Shown: one piece after another, positions 10,074 to 19,940 of the stretch | How the letters are laid out: each line of letters opens with the position of its first letter | Position numbering within the stretch: the first letter of the stretch is position 1 | Made by a program: the position numbers and the translations under genes | Assembly: GCA_024195585.1 (NCBI GenBank) | Contig: SWBL01000120.1 | Location: 1 to 64,000, forward strand | DNA from: Aureobasidium sp. EXF-3400 | Lineage: Eukaryota; Ascomycota; Dothideomycetes; Dothideales; Saccotheciaceae | Reading direction: 5' to 3' | Length of the DNA: 64,000 nucleotides | The notes under the pieces: generated by a model | What the model was told of the DNA's origin: nothing | The model's input: only the letters and a program-made list of their open reading frames with translations | Database searches by the model: none

Positions 10074-12872
10074 TCAACGGACTGGTGGCAAGAATGTTTG
10101 CGGCAAATCTGGCATCGTACTGTCCAGGTCGGTCAAACTGCTGTACTGCTTCTGGGCATGTTGGTAACTGGACATTTGTCCTGTACTTTGTGGTGCGCTG
10201 CCGGGTGTAAAGGCAGGCTTCTCCGAGTCAGGTGTTGCGTTCTGCTGCGCATGGTTGAACGCAAGACTAGGATCAGGTATCGTAGAAGAACCATCAGGGA
10301 CATCGAACGACGCCAAGGCAAAGGAACCAGTGAAACCCAAATTGGGTTGTGTCGCAGGAGGTCCATCTATGTCAATTTCCGTATCGGAATCATCGTCCGC
10401 ACCGTCCAGCTGAAGGTTTGGTTGTGAGAGAGAAAGACGCGTGGACCGACGTTGCCCGACTCTCTTCTCGGGAAGTGAATGCCTCAACTGAGAGGAGCGC
10501 GGTCTCGACAAAGACGACCGAGGTTTGGTTCCCGAAGAACGAGCAGAGGTACGTTTTGTCTTGTCCAGACTTCGAGAGGAAGACGTCGGCGTAGCTTGAG
10601 ACAGCAATGTATCCACATCTATACCTCTTCTTTGACTGACAAAGTTCAGCACCTCTGAGAGACTGACTGAATCCTGCCGAAGAGCAGGCAAGGCATGCCC
10701 AGCTGACTCTCTGGTCGAGGGTTCAGTCCTCTGGGAGAGAATGAAGTCTGGAGATACACTGCGGTTTGCCGGACTGACGGGCGATCTCGTCGCGTCTCCA
10801 GGAGAAGAAGGATTCGCTTGATTTTGAGGCTCTGTTGGACTTGGCGGATCTTGAACAAGCGATACACCATGGTTGATGGTAGTGGGTGCATCATCTTGCT
10901 CGGCACCAATTTCGGGCTCATTGTTCTCGCGAACAATATGATCGTCTGGGAAGTCAAATATGCTCGTGACAGTGTCATCAACGTCCTCCAAGATGATAGA
11001 AGGAGCGAAACTCGCTCTTTTCGTGGTCTTTGGTTTTCTGGCACTAAGCTTGATTGGAGAGTAAAATCCGTCGAACAAGGCCTGCGTGTTAGGCAGAGGA
11101 GCCTGTGTGTCGGTTGTCAACTCGGCATTGAACTGATGGAATGGTGTAATGGTATGTATAGGGCTCGATGGAGGACTTGTAACCTGTTTTGCCGGTGTCT
11201 CGAAAGGCAACTCGGATTTCTCCTCTTGTGGCTGCAAAGGCGAAGATGCATCGAAGAGAGCACGATGAGCGTCTTGCATAGCTGCTTGGGTGCTGATGTA
11301 TGGCAGCTCTTCTGCAACGTCGTCTTCGGGCTCTGCTGCATCATCTATAATGTCGTCTTGCATCGGTTGGTCGATCAGATCACCAGCAACTACCGATAAG
11401 GTGTTCGCTGCTGGACCACAGACATCTTCATTCTCTTCGTCTGAATGGGCCACCGAAACCTCTTCTTCGTTCGATCTGACCAACGGAACTTCTCCCATCT
11501 CAATCTGCCCGCTTTGTGCCCCGTTGGTGTCAGAGAGGGCTTTCGCAGCGCTGAGATTTGGTGCCACAATCGTGGGAGGTAAATTTTGGTTGTTTGCATC
11601 GACATTCACGCCATTACTTCTTCGAGAAGATGCAGGCAAGGACCCGTTAAGAAGGTTGAAGTCCATGCCGAAAGATTCTTGGCCAAAAGACATGTTGATC
11701 GCAGGTACAACATCGTGGCGAGGTCGGTCTGGTGAGGGCACAAGTCCAGCAGCAATCGGCGATCCATGAGACTGCTTCGGATTCGGAACGTCCAGAGATG
11801 ATTCGAAAAGAACGTGATGGCGTTTTTGGGGCAACACTGGATGTTGGGAATGCCTAGGTGTGCCACTGGGTTCGTTACGCATCTCTGCAGGCTCAACAAG
11901 CACCTCCTCTGGCTCGACACTCTTGGTTTTGATTGGTTGAGATGCTTTTTTACACGGCACTGCATTCTTTCTGTATATGAAAGGCGAGGTAGTGTCGAAA
12001 GATGTAGCAGCCTGGTAAACTCTTTTAATCGGTCGTTTGTTCTTCTTTACACTTGGAAGCTTGTGCGTGGCGGAAGGGGTCTTGCCGATCTTGTTCAGGA
12101 GAGAAGCAGGCCTTTGTCTCAGAACAGCGGCTTTGCTTGGAGATATGTCTTCTTTGGAGGGTGGTGGGCTAGGCGAGATGAAGTCTGTATCGGGTATGCG
12201 GACCCTCGGAGAGGGCAAGGAACGAGATGGGACGGTAGAATTTGGTGGCTGGTTTGGCGAGTCACGAGCTTGCAGCGAAACCTTGTTGATGGCAACGAAC
12301 TTGGGCAGTGGCGGCAATATCGTGTTGGTATCGGAGGGTGCAGATGATGGAACATTGAACCTCGTTGATTTTTTCCCGGCTGAGCGAGAAGAGTGATGAG
12401 AAGTTTGTGGTCGGCTTATGGACCTCTCGACAACAATGGGAGAAGACTGGCGAGGCTTGGATGGAGTAAGAGCAGTGTCAGGAGTGACAGACTTTGGGCG
12501 TAGGTGTTCTGGTCTACGACGAATGAAGGTGTCGGCGGTGACGACGGGTGGGGGCGAAATAGGCTGCTCGTCGGAGCTCGAAAGAGGATCTTGACAGAGA
12601 GACAAGTCCTTGTCGGCGGGAAAGGGACCCTTCAGTCTGGCAGAGGGAATGTAGATGGGCTGGCCATTGAGAAAGGCATGGGCGATAGATTCGATGCGTC
12701 GGCGCTTGGCCGAGTGGAAGTCGTCGTCAAGATCATCGTCAGAGTCGTCGACCAGGATGTGGTCAGGATTTTCGGGGTGGATAAGGCAAGCTTGGAGTTC
12801 GGGCTTCTGGTAGGCAGGTAGTCTCAGGACATGGGAATCGGAGCAAGGCCACAGCCAGCGGCGTGGAGCCAT
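10074..12872 (-). CDS. Unknown disordered, probably nuclear protein
   Basis: Single exon, 932 aa from the chosen start MAPRRWLWPCS. The frame is open 118 codons further upstream (to 13226), but that part reads as low-quality sequence, while the chosen start opens the only conserved-looking block: W..PCS.SHVLRLPAYQKPE, an acidic run DDSDDDLDDD, then KRRRIESIAHAFLNGQPIYI and SARLKGPF (about residues 50-95). A basic RRRIE..A..FLNG..I.I.SARL.GPF block is seen in other uncharacterised ascomycete proteins, from memory. The rest is Ser/Pro-rich, with many SP/TP sites and basic patches (GTKPRSSLSRPRSS, RRSTRLSLS), and few hydrophobic segments, so it is predicted mostly disordered. Head-to-head with the Nud1 gene. 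Function not recognised; nuclear location is an inference from basic clusters. Confidence 0.75.
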   Translation of the reverse strand: MAPRRWLWPCSDSHVLRLPAYQKPELQACLIHPENPDHILVDDSDDDLDDDFHSAKRRRIESIAHAFLNGQPIYIPSARLKGPFPADKDLSLCQDPLSSSDEQPISPPPVVTADTFIRRRPEHLRPKSVTPDTALTPSKPRQSSPIVVERSISRPQTSHHSSRSAGKKSTRFNVPSSAPSDTNTILPPLPKFVAINKVSLQARDSPNQPPNSTVPSRSLPSPRVRIPDTDFISPSPPPSKEDISPSKAAVLRQRPASLLNKIGKTPSATHKLPSVKKNKRPIKRVYQAATSFDTTSPFIYRKNAVPCKKASQPIKTKSVEPEEVLVEPAEMRNEPSGTPRHSQHPVLPQKRHHVLFESSLDVPNPKQSHGSPIAAGLVPSPDRPRHDVVPAINMSFGQESFGMDFNLLNGSLPASSRRSNGVNVDANNQNLPPTIVAPNLSAAKALSDTNGAQSGQIEMGEVPLVRSNEEEVSVAHSDEENEDVCGPAANTLSVVAGDLIDQPMQDDIIDDAAEPEDDVAEELPYISTQAAMQDAHRALFDASSPLQPQEEKSELPFETPAKQVTSPPSSPIHTITPFHQFNAELTTDTQAPLPNTQALFDGFYSPIKLSARKPKTTKRASFAPSIILEDVDDTVTSIFDFPDDHIVRENNEPEIGAEQDDAPTTINHGVSLVQDPPSPTEPQNQANPSSPGDATRSPVSPANRSVSPDFILSQRTEPSTRESAGHALPALRQDSVSLSEVLNFVSQRRGIDVDTLLSQATPTSSSRSLDKTKRTSARSSGTKPRSSLSRPRSSQLRHSLPEKRVGQRRSTRLSLSQPNLQLDGADDDSDTEIDIDGPPATQPNLGFTGSFALASFDVPDGSSTIPDPSLAFNHAQQNATPDSEKPAFTPGSAPQSTGQMSSYQHAQKQYSSLTDLDSTMPDLPQTFLPPVR

Positions 12873-13418
12873 GGGCGAGATGGCGTTTACGGGCAGGACG
12901 AGGGCGACGGCGGTTGACGTGGTAGTTGGCGCATGGCAGGATCGTGTGTGGGTGCCATGTGCCGGGACGAGTGTGGACCAGCAGGCGGTGTTGCAGTCCA
13001 CGGCGTGTTGCAAGCACTGACAACTATGACAGACGGTGCTTTGACTGCTTGTAGGAAATGCTGTCGACCTAGAAAAAGACGGCCGTCGATCGTGCCTGGT
13101 GGAATTGGCGGTAGCGTGGCTGTGATTGGCTGGGCGTTTGTAGAGAAGGCGGTTGTCATGGAGATGGTGTTTTTGCGCAACAGAAGCTTGGGCTCTCCGC
13201 AGTCGTTCGTCGCAAACATGTGCCAACTTTTCGGGTCCATGTTAAAGGTCAAGTCATCTCGATCGCATCTGGCTCATCAAGTTGTATATTCTTGGTCGAC
13301 TTCTGGCATGACGATTTAGTCCAGATTCTTCTTCTTATTATGCTGGCCCACTGACACTTGCCCGCACTCGCATTCTTCGGCCATCCTGCTCTGTTATTCA
13401 CTCCTGAACAAGCCCGAC
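12873..13418. promoter_or_regulatory. Shared divergent promoter region
   Basis: 546 bases between the chosen start of the unknown minus-strand gene (12872) and the Nud1 start (13419). Part of it is an open continuation of the minus-strand frame; if that gene starts at 13226 instead, the shared region shrinks to 192 bases. No specific factor site is claimed. Confidence 0.4.
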
Positions 13419-16400
13419 ATGTCGTCTCAGGTTGCGCCATGGCTCGAGGACCTAGACGAAGATTGGGTCGAGCCGCCGTCGCTGTCAAATCCCATCACAG
13501 ACCACCAATCTGCCACTGCCGCCAATGGGAACCAAACTTCGTCGTCCTCTAGTCGCATCCCGCGCAGGAGTAGCGGCGCCTTTTCAATAAACAGCAGCTC
13601 TGTCAAACAACGCAACCCCCTCAAGGACCTGCCCTCCTCTCAATCAAATGCACAACGCCAACCATCTGCCTCCTCGGTAGTCCACCACGACTCGGTCAAG
13701 CGCTCTCCAGCAAAGCACCAGACTCTCGAATGGAAGAAGCGTCTAGTTCGTGGTGAAATTGGCTACGGCGACCAGACCGACCTGTTTGGCCCATCCGGTC
13801 TCGAAAACATCTTCTCTCCAGCTCGTCCCACCTCATCCAACAACCGCCCGACCTCGTCCAACAGCCCTTCGAGGCTCTTACAAAACACCATCATGCCTCC
13901 ATCCAGTCCCCCACCATGGCCCTCGCAAATTGATCCCTCCCAACTAGACTCGCCCGATGCACAAGGCACATGCCAGCGCGAACTCCGCAACACAAACTAC
14001 TCCGAACCCCAGGAAGATAGTCTCTTGCGCTCTCCCAACTCCCCCAGCCAATTACGTATCGACCGCTCGGCTTCGAAGCACCAAGGCAATCGCACTATCA
14101 GCGCTAACACCGATCTGTCAGGCGAGGGCTTTAGCCCTGTCTTCTTGTCAAAGCACACGACCTCTACTGGCGCAGTTAGCTATGCTCCTCTTGATTCGCG
14201 TTCTGCTACTGTCAGCGCTGACCCTTCCATCAATGGCTTGGACTCTGAGCTTCCATCCACGCCTGGCTTCCGTAGAAACGATAACGATACCGCTGAGAAT
14301 ATGCCAAGTGTTCCAGAGGTCTCTCTTCCAGATGATCTACCGACCGGCACACCTCCAATCCCCAGCTTCTTGAGCTTGAATAGAGTCTCTCCTTCGAGTC
14401 CCACCAAAGTCGAACCGTCCTCTATCTACGATCAGGATTCAGCCATCTCTCCAAAAGATTCTAGTCCAGTCAAAGCACCGGCAACCCCAAAACTGGGAGG
14501 CGTCGAAGAGTCTTCACTTCTGAGTCCACCTAAGAGCAGGCCTTCCCAAAGTCCTTTGAAACTGTTTGGCCAGCACGATACTTTTACCAACAACAAATTG
14601 TTTAGGAGGATGAGTCAACTAGAAGGACTGGACCCAGATCACCCCCTGGTTTCACCTGTGCACCCTTGCGACGACCCATTCGAAGAGACGCGGTCTAATG
14701 CTGGTAGGATCTCCAGCTCCGCTACCGTCGATACTCAGAGGCGTCGTCCATCTCAGCGTGCAGTGTCGAATCTGAGTAGTTTCGGTGAGGGTGCCCTTGA
14801 CGAGCATAACTTCGACGCAGACATCTCTATACCCACTGGCTTGGATCTTGATGCGACTTTTGAGTCTACTGAGGGCTCGCCGCTCCCAGAAGCTGTACCA
14901 CCAGGTAGCACTCATCCGTTCCGTTTCCACGTCGACACTGCACCCCCAGTCGAGTCTTCACCCGAAGTTAGGCCCTTCAAGCTAAAGAGGAAACTATCCA
15001 AGAGGAGTAATACCATCAGATCAAGGCAATCTGATGACGATCAGGCGCTGGAGCAATTCCCCGTGATCGATCCTTACAACAACGAGTTCGACATCAAGGA
15101 AGGAAAACGTCCTCAGAGCTCTCCTGCGAAGGCACCTACTGCTAAACGCCGACGTACTCTGATCACAATGGATGGCAAGCTACCTGAACTTGGCGAAGGT
15201 TCCGAGATTCACATCAAGGTTGATGCGCCAGTTGCAGAAGATGCACAAGCTTCAGACGTGGCATCATCCAAGACTGCCAACTCAGGAAGCAGAAGGGACG
15301 TTACCAGGCCTAGAAACCCTACTCCCAGCCAGAGACGCCGCGAGCAGATTCAAGCCGAGATTAGCGAAGCGACATTTGAATATCTTTCGAACTCACCACG
15401 CCTTGAAGCAATCAAAGAAACCATCGAAGAACTTTCAGAATTGCCGGCAGAGTCTGTTGATGCCGAAAAGGCTAAAGCAGTCGCAGCTGACATAGCAGCC
15501 TTCACTTTTGAACACTCTAGAGAGGAGCCCGAAAGCATACGTAAGCGCTCATTCACCACCCAAGATTTCCTAGACGAGGCTATGCATATTATGTCAATCA
15601 TACGGGCAAAAGGTCGACCTCACAGTGGATTGGATGACGTTGAAGAGTCTAGCGGTGAGATGGATTTCAACACTCACCTACATCCTGATGACCTTGCGAT
15701 GCAAGTTGGATCTTTGCGCATCTCAAGACCAGCTTCCCGCGAAGGTACCGAATCCAATTGGAGACCGAGAAGTCAGGTCAAGCATGATCCGATGGTTGCC
15801 AGTCGATTAGAGCAGTTCCGTGAGAAAGATAACCTCAACCTTGTGGACGCATCCCTTCGGTCGCTTCACATCGACGATACTTCAGCTGTTGACTTCAACC
15901 ACGAGGACATGTCGATCCAAGAGCTTGAGCATGCGCCGATCATTGAGCCTGGCTGGATGAGGGGACATATCCGAGCATACTCGAACGCTTCGCAGCAAGG
16001 AGCTCAGGCCAGTCCGACCAAATCACAGCATGGGTCGCATCCATCTCTTGACTCTTCCAGCGGAGCACGTACCATGGGGTCTACTTCCTCTAGAGATTGC
16101 GTGGCAAACTTATCACCTGAGAAGGTCGCTCACCTTATACCTGAACAGATCGCTGGCATGACCTATGACAAGGAAAAGCAGATCTGGGTAAAGGCAAAAC
16201 ACCTCAAGCCACCGACCTTTGACTACTATCATCAGCCGAGCAACGTCAGCAGCGAGGACGATCCATTTGCATACATTCCTGACTTGACCGTTGATGAGAT
16301 CAAGGAGATTCAGCGCATTCAACAAATGCAAGCACGTCGTCAAGATCTTGCACAACAAGACCAGTTTGAGCACGACGATTCTGATCAATACACAGAGCTT

Positions 16401-18713
16401 CCGCAACAAGTACCAGACCGCCCGGCACCGCAAAGACAAGAGCCAACTGGCTCGAGACCCACGACCCGCGACAGCAACGCTCCTCATCCGTTCACATCGA
16501 GCACTGCGCCTTCAAAGTACTCAGGCTTTGCTTCGAGTCAGCAGCAACAATTCGACACGCGTGCCACATCCTGGAGCAACGAGGAATTGGCCAGTATAGC
16601 CAGAGCTAAGCAGCAATACGCACAGACTGGTAACGGGCTTCGTGACCTTGCTACTGTCAACATACCTCAGGATATCTCAGAGGCGACAGAAGTAGTCCAT
16701 GGTGAATCCGAGATCGCTCATGACCAATCACAAATGTCTCACGTCTCGCATGAGGACTCTCTGCTAGATGAGCTTCTAAGTGAGGACGATGAGCTTCTGA
16801 ACGAGGATTCGATGACGGAAGAGCTGCCCGCGCCTAAGCAGCGAGGAAGTGGCATCCCAGTTCCATCTTGGCCTCTGCGTTCTCCCCAGCCTGCACGTCG
16901 TGGTGGGCTGAGAAACTCGTCTTTGAGGAGACAGACATTTCAGCGAGGCTACGCTTCTGGGCAAGATCAGAGAGAAGTATCGTTCGTCGCAACTTTTCCT
17001 GACAAGCGCACCATGAGCGTTTCTGTTGTCGCTCAGCCTGCGCCCACGATGGCTGTACCAAACCAAGAGTACGGTGTCTCTTCTCCTGCTCGTATGGATG
17101 GTACATTCTACCTCAGCGACTTGCCCGATTTCACCGTTAACGACGTTGACGAGGAACGTCCATCTGAGAGGGCCTTGGCCAGACGAGTTGCTCGCACAAA
17201 TAGTGGAGATAGATATGCTATGGCCGTTCAGAGTCTTGTGAAGACACTCACAGATGTTGAGCCTGATGAGCCCTACTGGGAGGACATCAAACAGCTCAAC
17301 CTTCGTGATAGGGGTCTCGACTCGGTCCACAACTTGGAAGACTTCTGTACACGCCTGGAAGATCTCGACTTGTCAAGCAACAATGTCGCTCATCTTGAAG
17401 GCGCGCCGACTTCTATTCGCAGACTCAACCTTCGCTCGAATGCGCTGAGTAGTCTTACTGCTTGGAGCCACATGACCAACCTGCAGTATCTCGACATTTC
17501 CAACAACCAGATCGATAATCTGGGCGGATTGTGTATGCTTGTTCATCTTCGCGAATTGCGCGCTGATGATAACCAAATCTCGAATCTCGATGGTATTATG
17601 AACATGGACGGTCTGCTCAAACTGTCTGTGCGTCGTAATCAACTTTCGAGAGTGGACTTTGAAGGATGTCAGTTGACCCGCCTTGAGGAACTAGACTTGA
17701 GCAGTAACAAGTTGTCTCGTGTCTCCGGATGTCATACGTTATCATCGTTGGAACGATTTATCTTGAACGACAACAAGCTCGAACACTTTTCGGTAGCCAA
17801 GGACGATCTCGCCGGCTCCAGATTACATAGTCTGTCCTTGCAGAAGAACAGAATGGCCACTCTTGACGTATCGAGCTTTGCCAATCTCCGCTACTTGAAC
17901 GTCGATGAGAACAGGTTATTGACTGTTCAGGGCATCGAGCATTTACATCACATCGACGTGCTGTCTTTGCGCAAGCAAGATCTCAAGCATGCCAATGCTC
18001 AGCATTTGACTATCTTTGAGCAACGAGTATCCGCTCGCTCTTTGTTCTTGTCCTTGAACATCATTCCTGCCCTTGAATTGCCAAACTCTTACCACAGCAT
18101 CCAAAATTTGGAGATGGCATCCTGCGGGCTACAAGAGTTGCCCAACGACTTTGGCCTCAAGTTCCCCAATCTGCGCACGTTGAACATCTCCTTCAACGCG
18201 ATAACAGATATCCGCCCACTACTGAATATTACGAGATTGGAAAAGTTGCATGCTTCAGGAAATCGCATTGCACGACTTCGCAAGACAGTCGCAGTGTTAG
18301 CACGTATGCCGCATCTTCGCAAAACAGATCTCAGAGACAACTCCATTACACACGGCTTCTACGCCCCCATCTCCGTGGCGAAAAATGTTGCCAGCACTGT
18401 TACCAACGATGAAACCCCATTGTCGGAAGCACAGCTGCAGTTGCAAGTCGCCATGTCGCATCGCCTACCCAATGCCGACCACGCGACTGATACCGAGCAT
18501 TTCGCGCGTCTAGATGAGGATACAAAGCTACGACGACGTGTCTATGAGATTCTTCTCAGCAATGGCTGCAAGAATCTCACCACTCTCGACGGCCTGTCGT
18601 TTGCCAAAGACAGAGCGTTGATAAGAGATGGAGTATGGGAAAGATTGCTCAAACTGGGAGTCGTAAGGAAGTCAGGTGCAAGAGGGGAAGAGACGCAAGT
18701 AACGATGAGTTAG
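13419..18713 (+). CDS. cdc11: Nud1/Cdc11-type leucine-rich-repeat spindle-pole scaffold
   Basis: Single exon of 1764 aa. The N-terminus MSSQVAPWLEDLDEDWV is the conserved opening of fungal Nud1/Cdc11 proteins (SnaD in Aspergillus). Residues about 20-1250 are Ser/Pro-rich and phosphosite-rich, expected for the region that docks the septation/mitotic-exit kinases. Residues about 1285-1620 carry SDS22-like leucine-rich repeats (LKQLNLRDRGLDSV type: LEDLDLSSNNVAHL, IRRLNLRSNALSSL, LQYLDISNNQIDNL, LEELDLSSNKLSRV). The protein tethers the septation initiation network to the spindle pole body. Longer than the yeast protein (about 850 aa), as usual in moulds, because of the disordered N-terminal part. 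No intron is needed anywhere, unusual for a 5.3 kb gene in this window. Confidence 0.93.
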   Translation: MSSQVAPWLEDLDEDWVEPPSLSNPITDHQSATAANGNQTSSSSSRIPRRSSGAFSINSSSVKQRNPLKDLPSSQSNAQRQPSASSVVHHDSVKRSPAKHQTLEWKKRLVRGEIGYGDQTDLFGPSGLENIFSPARPTSSNNRPTSSNSPSRLLQNTIMPPSSPPPWPSQIDPSQLDSPDAQGTCQRELRNTNYSEPQEDSLLRSPNSPSQLRIDRSASKHQGNRTISANTDLSGEGFSPVFLSKHTTSTGAVSYAPLDSRSATVSADPSINGLDSELPSTPGFRRNDNDTAENMPSVPEVSLPDDLPTGTPPIPSFLSLNRVSPSSPTKVEPSSIYDQDSAISPKDSSPVKAPATPKLGGVEESSLLSPPKSRPSQSPLKLFGQHDTFTNNKLFRRMSQLEGLDPDHPLVSPVHPCDDPFEETRSNAGRISSSATVDTQRRRPSQRAVSNLSSFGEGALDEHNFDADISIPTGLDLDATFESTEGSPLPEAVPPGSTHPFRFHVDTAPPVESSPEVRPFKLKRKLSKRSNTIRSRQSDDDQALEQFPVIDPYNNEFDIKEGKRPQSSPAKAPTAKRRRTLITMDGKLPELGEGSEIHIKVDAPVAEDAQASDVASSKTANSGSRRDVTRPRNPTPSQRRREQIQAEISEATFEYLSNSPRLEAIKETIEELSELPAESVDAEKAKAVAADIAAFTFEHSREEPESIRKRSFTTQDFLDEAMHIMSIIRAKGRPHSGLDDVEESSGEMDFNTHLHPDDLAMQVGSLRISRPASREGTESNWRPRSQVKHDPMVASRLEQFREKDNLNLVDASLRSLHIDDTSAVDFNHEDMSIQELEHAPIIEPGWMRGHIRAYSNASQQGAQASPTKSQHGSHPSLDSSSGARTMGSTSSRDCVANLSPEKVAHLIPEQIAGMTYDKEKQIWVKAKHLKPPTFDYYHQPSNVSSEDDPFAYIPDLTVDEIKEIQRIQQMQARRQDLAQQDQFEHDDSDQYTELPQQVPDRPAPQRQEPTGSRPTTRDSNAPHPFTSSTAPSKYSGFASSQQQQFDTRATSWSNEELASIARAKQQYAQTGNGLRDLATVNIPQDISEATEVVHGESEIAHDQSQMSHVSHEDSLLDELLSEDDELLNEDSMTEELPAPKQRGSGIPVPSWPLRSPQPARRGGLRNSSLRRQTFQRGYASGQDQREVSFVATFPDKRTMSVSVVAQPAPTMAVPNQEYGVSSPARMDGTFYLSDLPDFTVNDVDEERPSERALARRVARTNSGDRYAMAVQSLVKTLTDVEPDEPYWEDIKQLNLRDRGLDSVHNLEDFCTRLEDLDLSSNNVAHLEGAPTSIRRLNLRSNALSSLTAWSHMTNLQYLDISNNQIDNLGGLCMLVHLRELRADDNQISNLDGIMNMDGLLKLSVRRNQLSRVDFEGCQLTRLEELDLSSNKLSRVSGCHTLSSLERFILNDNKLEHFSVAKDDLAGSRLHSLSLQKNRMATLDVSSFANLRYLNVDENRLLTVQGIEHLHHIDVLSLRKQDLKHANAQHLTIFEQRVSARSLFLSLNIIPALELPNSYHSIQNLEMASCGLQELPNDFGLKFPNLRTLNISFNAITDIRPLLNITRLEKLHASGNRIARLRKTVAVLARMPHLRKTDLRDNSITHGFYAPISVAKNVASTVTNDETPLSEAQLQLQVAMSHRLPNADHATDTEHFARLDEDTKLRRRVYEILLSNGCKNLTTLDGLSFAKDRALIRDGVWERLLKLGVVRKSGARGEETQVTMS

Positions 18714-19361
18714 GAACTTGTTGGGTGGCCAGACTGAGTGGGCGCGATATGAGATTTGACGATTTGTACGAACTTATTGCATTGGTCAGGACGTGATGGA
18801 GTATGGAAGATGGGCAGGGATTGGTGTTTGTGGGGTTTCTTGCATCGGTATTTTCGTTTATTAGGTTCTTTGTTCTACTCGACAGTCATACCATGGACAA
18901 ACAGATCTTCTTACTTCTATCTCTCTTGCTTACAACTGCTTCTGCTTCCAGCTGTGTATGTACTCAACATCTTCGTGCTGTCTGTTTCGATCCAAAACCG
19001 TCGTACACGTGGAACCTGCTCTCGTTTACATCCTTCCGCGCACCGGGTCTGTTGATGACACACTTTCACAGTTCACGTTGTGACGAGAGAGCGAAGAGGA
19101 TTGTTGGTGCAGTCGTGGCCAGGGTTACAATCTCAAGGAGTCAATCTTGGCTAAATCGGTGTCTACTGAGCATCTTTACCTCTAGTGCGGAATGATTAGA
19201 GGGTTGCGAAGGCATTTATGCAGCATGGAAAACGATGACAGCGCAAGATAATAATCATAACTACCGACGCGATAATTAACTGCAAAAAGATGTCGACGAC
19301 CGCATACGAAAACGCAATGCTGTGGTCGTGACTATATATTAGTTTCCAGTTCGCGGAATTC
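18714..19361. other. Nud1 3' flank and SRP RNA upstream region
   Basis: No protein gene supported. Short plus-strand ORFs just after the Nud1 stop look like 3' UTR. The last 30 bases hold the TATA element of the RNA gene that follows. Confidence 0.55.
19332..19340 (+). promoter_or_regulatory. TATA element of SRP RNA gene
   Basis: CTATATATT ends about 22 bases before the predicted RNA 5' end (19362-19364), the spacing expected for a TFIIIB-recruiting TATA box of fungal Pol III genes. Confidence 0.7.
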
Positions 19362-19370
19362 CAGCTGTAA

Positions 19371-19382
19371 TGGCTCAACGGG
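19371..19382 (+). promoter_or_regulatory. Pol III A box inside SRP RNA
   Basis: TGGCTCAACGGG fits the A-box consensus TRGYNNARNNGG at every defined position and begins about 8 bases into the RNA, like yeast SCR1. Confidence 0.75.
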
Positions 19383-19445
19383 AAGAAATGACTCCAATCT
19401 TTCTTACCACCCCTGCTGTTGGCAACAACCCAACCATCGGTGCCC

Positions 19446-19455
19446 GGTTCGAATC
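19446..19455 (+). promoter_or_regulatory. Pol III B box inside SRP RNA
   Basis: GGTTCGAATC matches the B-box core GGTTCGANNC. It is about 75 bases downstream of the A box. A tRNA is excluded because the flanking T-arm and acceptor cannot pair. Confidence 0.75.
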
Positions 19456-19635
19456 TCGTGGTGGCCACCCACTCGCACAGGTAACTTGCGATTTGCTGCG
19501 CGTGGCCTTGAGACCGCTTGGATACCGCTTCAGCCGAGCAATCGGGCAGAGCGACCGAGCCCATGGGATGGCGAGTCCGGACTACATTGATGTGTTGGTG
19601 GAGTGTTTGGAAAGAGTTATGAAGTGGTGACTTTC

Positions 19636-19651
19636 TTTTTTGCACTTTTTT
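19636..19651 (+). terminator. Pol III T-run terminator
   Basis: Two runs of six T (19636-19641 and 19646-19651) on the RNA strand just after the helix 5 3' strand; the first is sufficient for Pol III termination in fungi. Confidence 0.75.
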
Positions 19652-19940
19652 GGTGGTGGTTACGACTGGCTGGTGTGGGAAAAGTGCGCACGCGACTTGC
19701 TTTCTTTATTATTTTCTCGTGCACATGTCGTCTCGAAGATGACAAGAGCTTCAAAACGTGTCATCATTCATGAATCTTTTACGTGCGCGATAGTCTGAAT
19801 TGCTGATGTACAAACAGCGATGGATTTGAGTAGGATTAATATTATCACCACTCTATTATAGTGATAGAAGATCATGCAATCTGAATGACTGCATCAAGTA
19901 TTTACAGCGAAGGTCTCTTCCCACTCCTTCTCTTCACCTG

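Larger units (their letters stand above)
19362..19640 (+). ncRNA. scr1: Signal recognition particle RNA (7SL/scR1)
   Basis: RNA scaffold of SRP, about 275-280 nt. Evidence: (1) the 5' end reads AGCTGTAATGGCT, the same motif as the start of yeast scR1 (SRP Alu-domain UGUAAU). (2) A canonical helix 8 for SRP54 binding lies at 19524-19553: ACC, stem GCT/AGC, symmetric loop TCAG (19530-19533) facing GCAG (19546-19549), stem CCGA/TCGG and GNRA tetraloop GCAA (19538-19541). (3) The two ends can pair as helix 5: ATGACT near 19388 with AGTTAT near 19617, and TCTTTC near 19399 with GAAAGA near 19610. (4) Pol III signals: TATA upstream, A box, B box, T-run terminator. Both strands have open frames here (86 and 149 codons), but these are shadows. 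The exact 5' end is uncertain by a few bases; the 3' end depends on where the T-run terminates. Confidence 0.9.

Noticed and set aside
19371..19460. tRNA gene suggested by perfect A and B boxes
   Set aside because: The T-arm has only three possible pairs and no acceptor stem can form; the boxes belong to the SRP RNA promoter.
19196..19645. 149-codon minus-strand and 86-codon plus-strand open frames
   Set aside because: They are shadows over the SRP RNA gene; no family motif.
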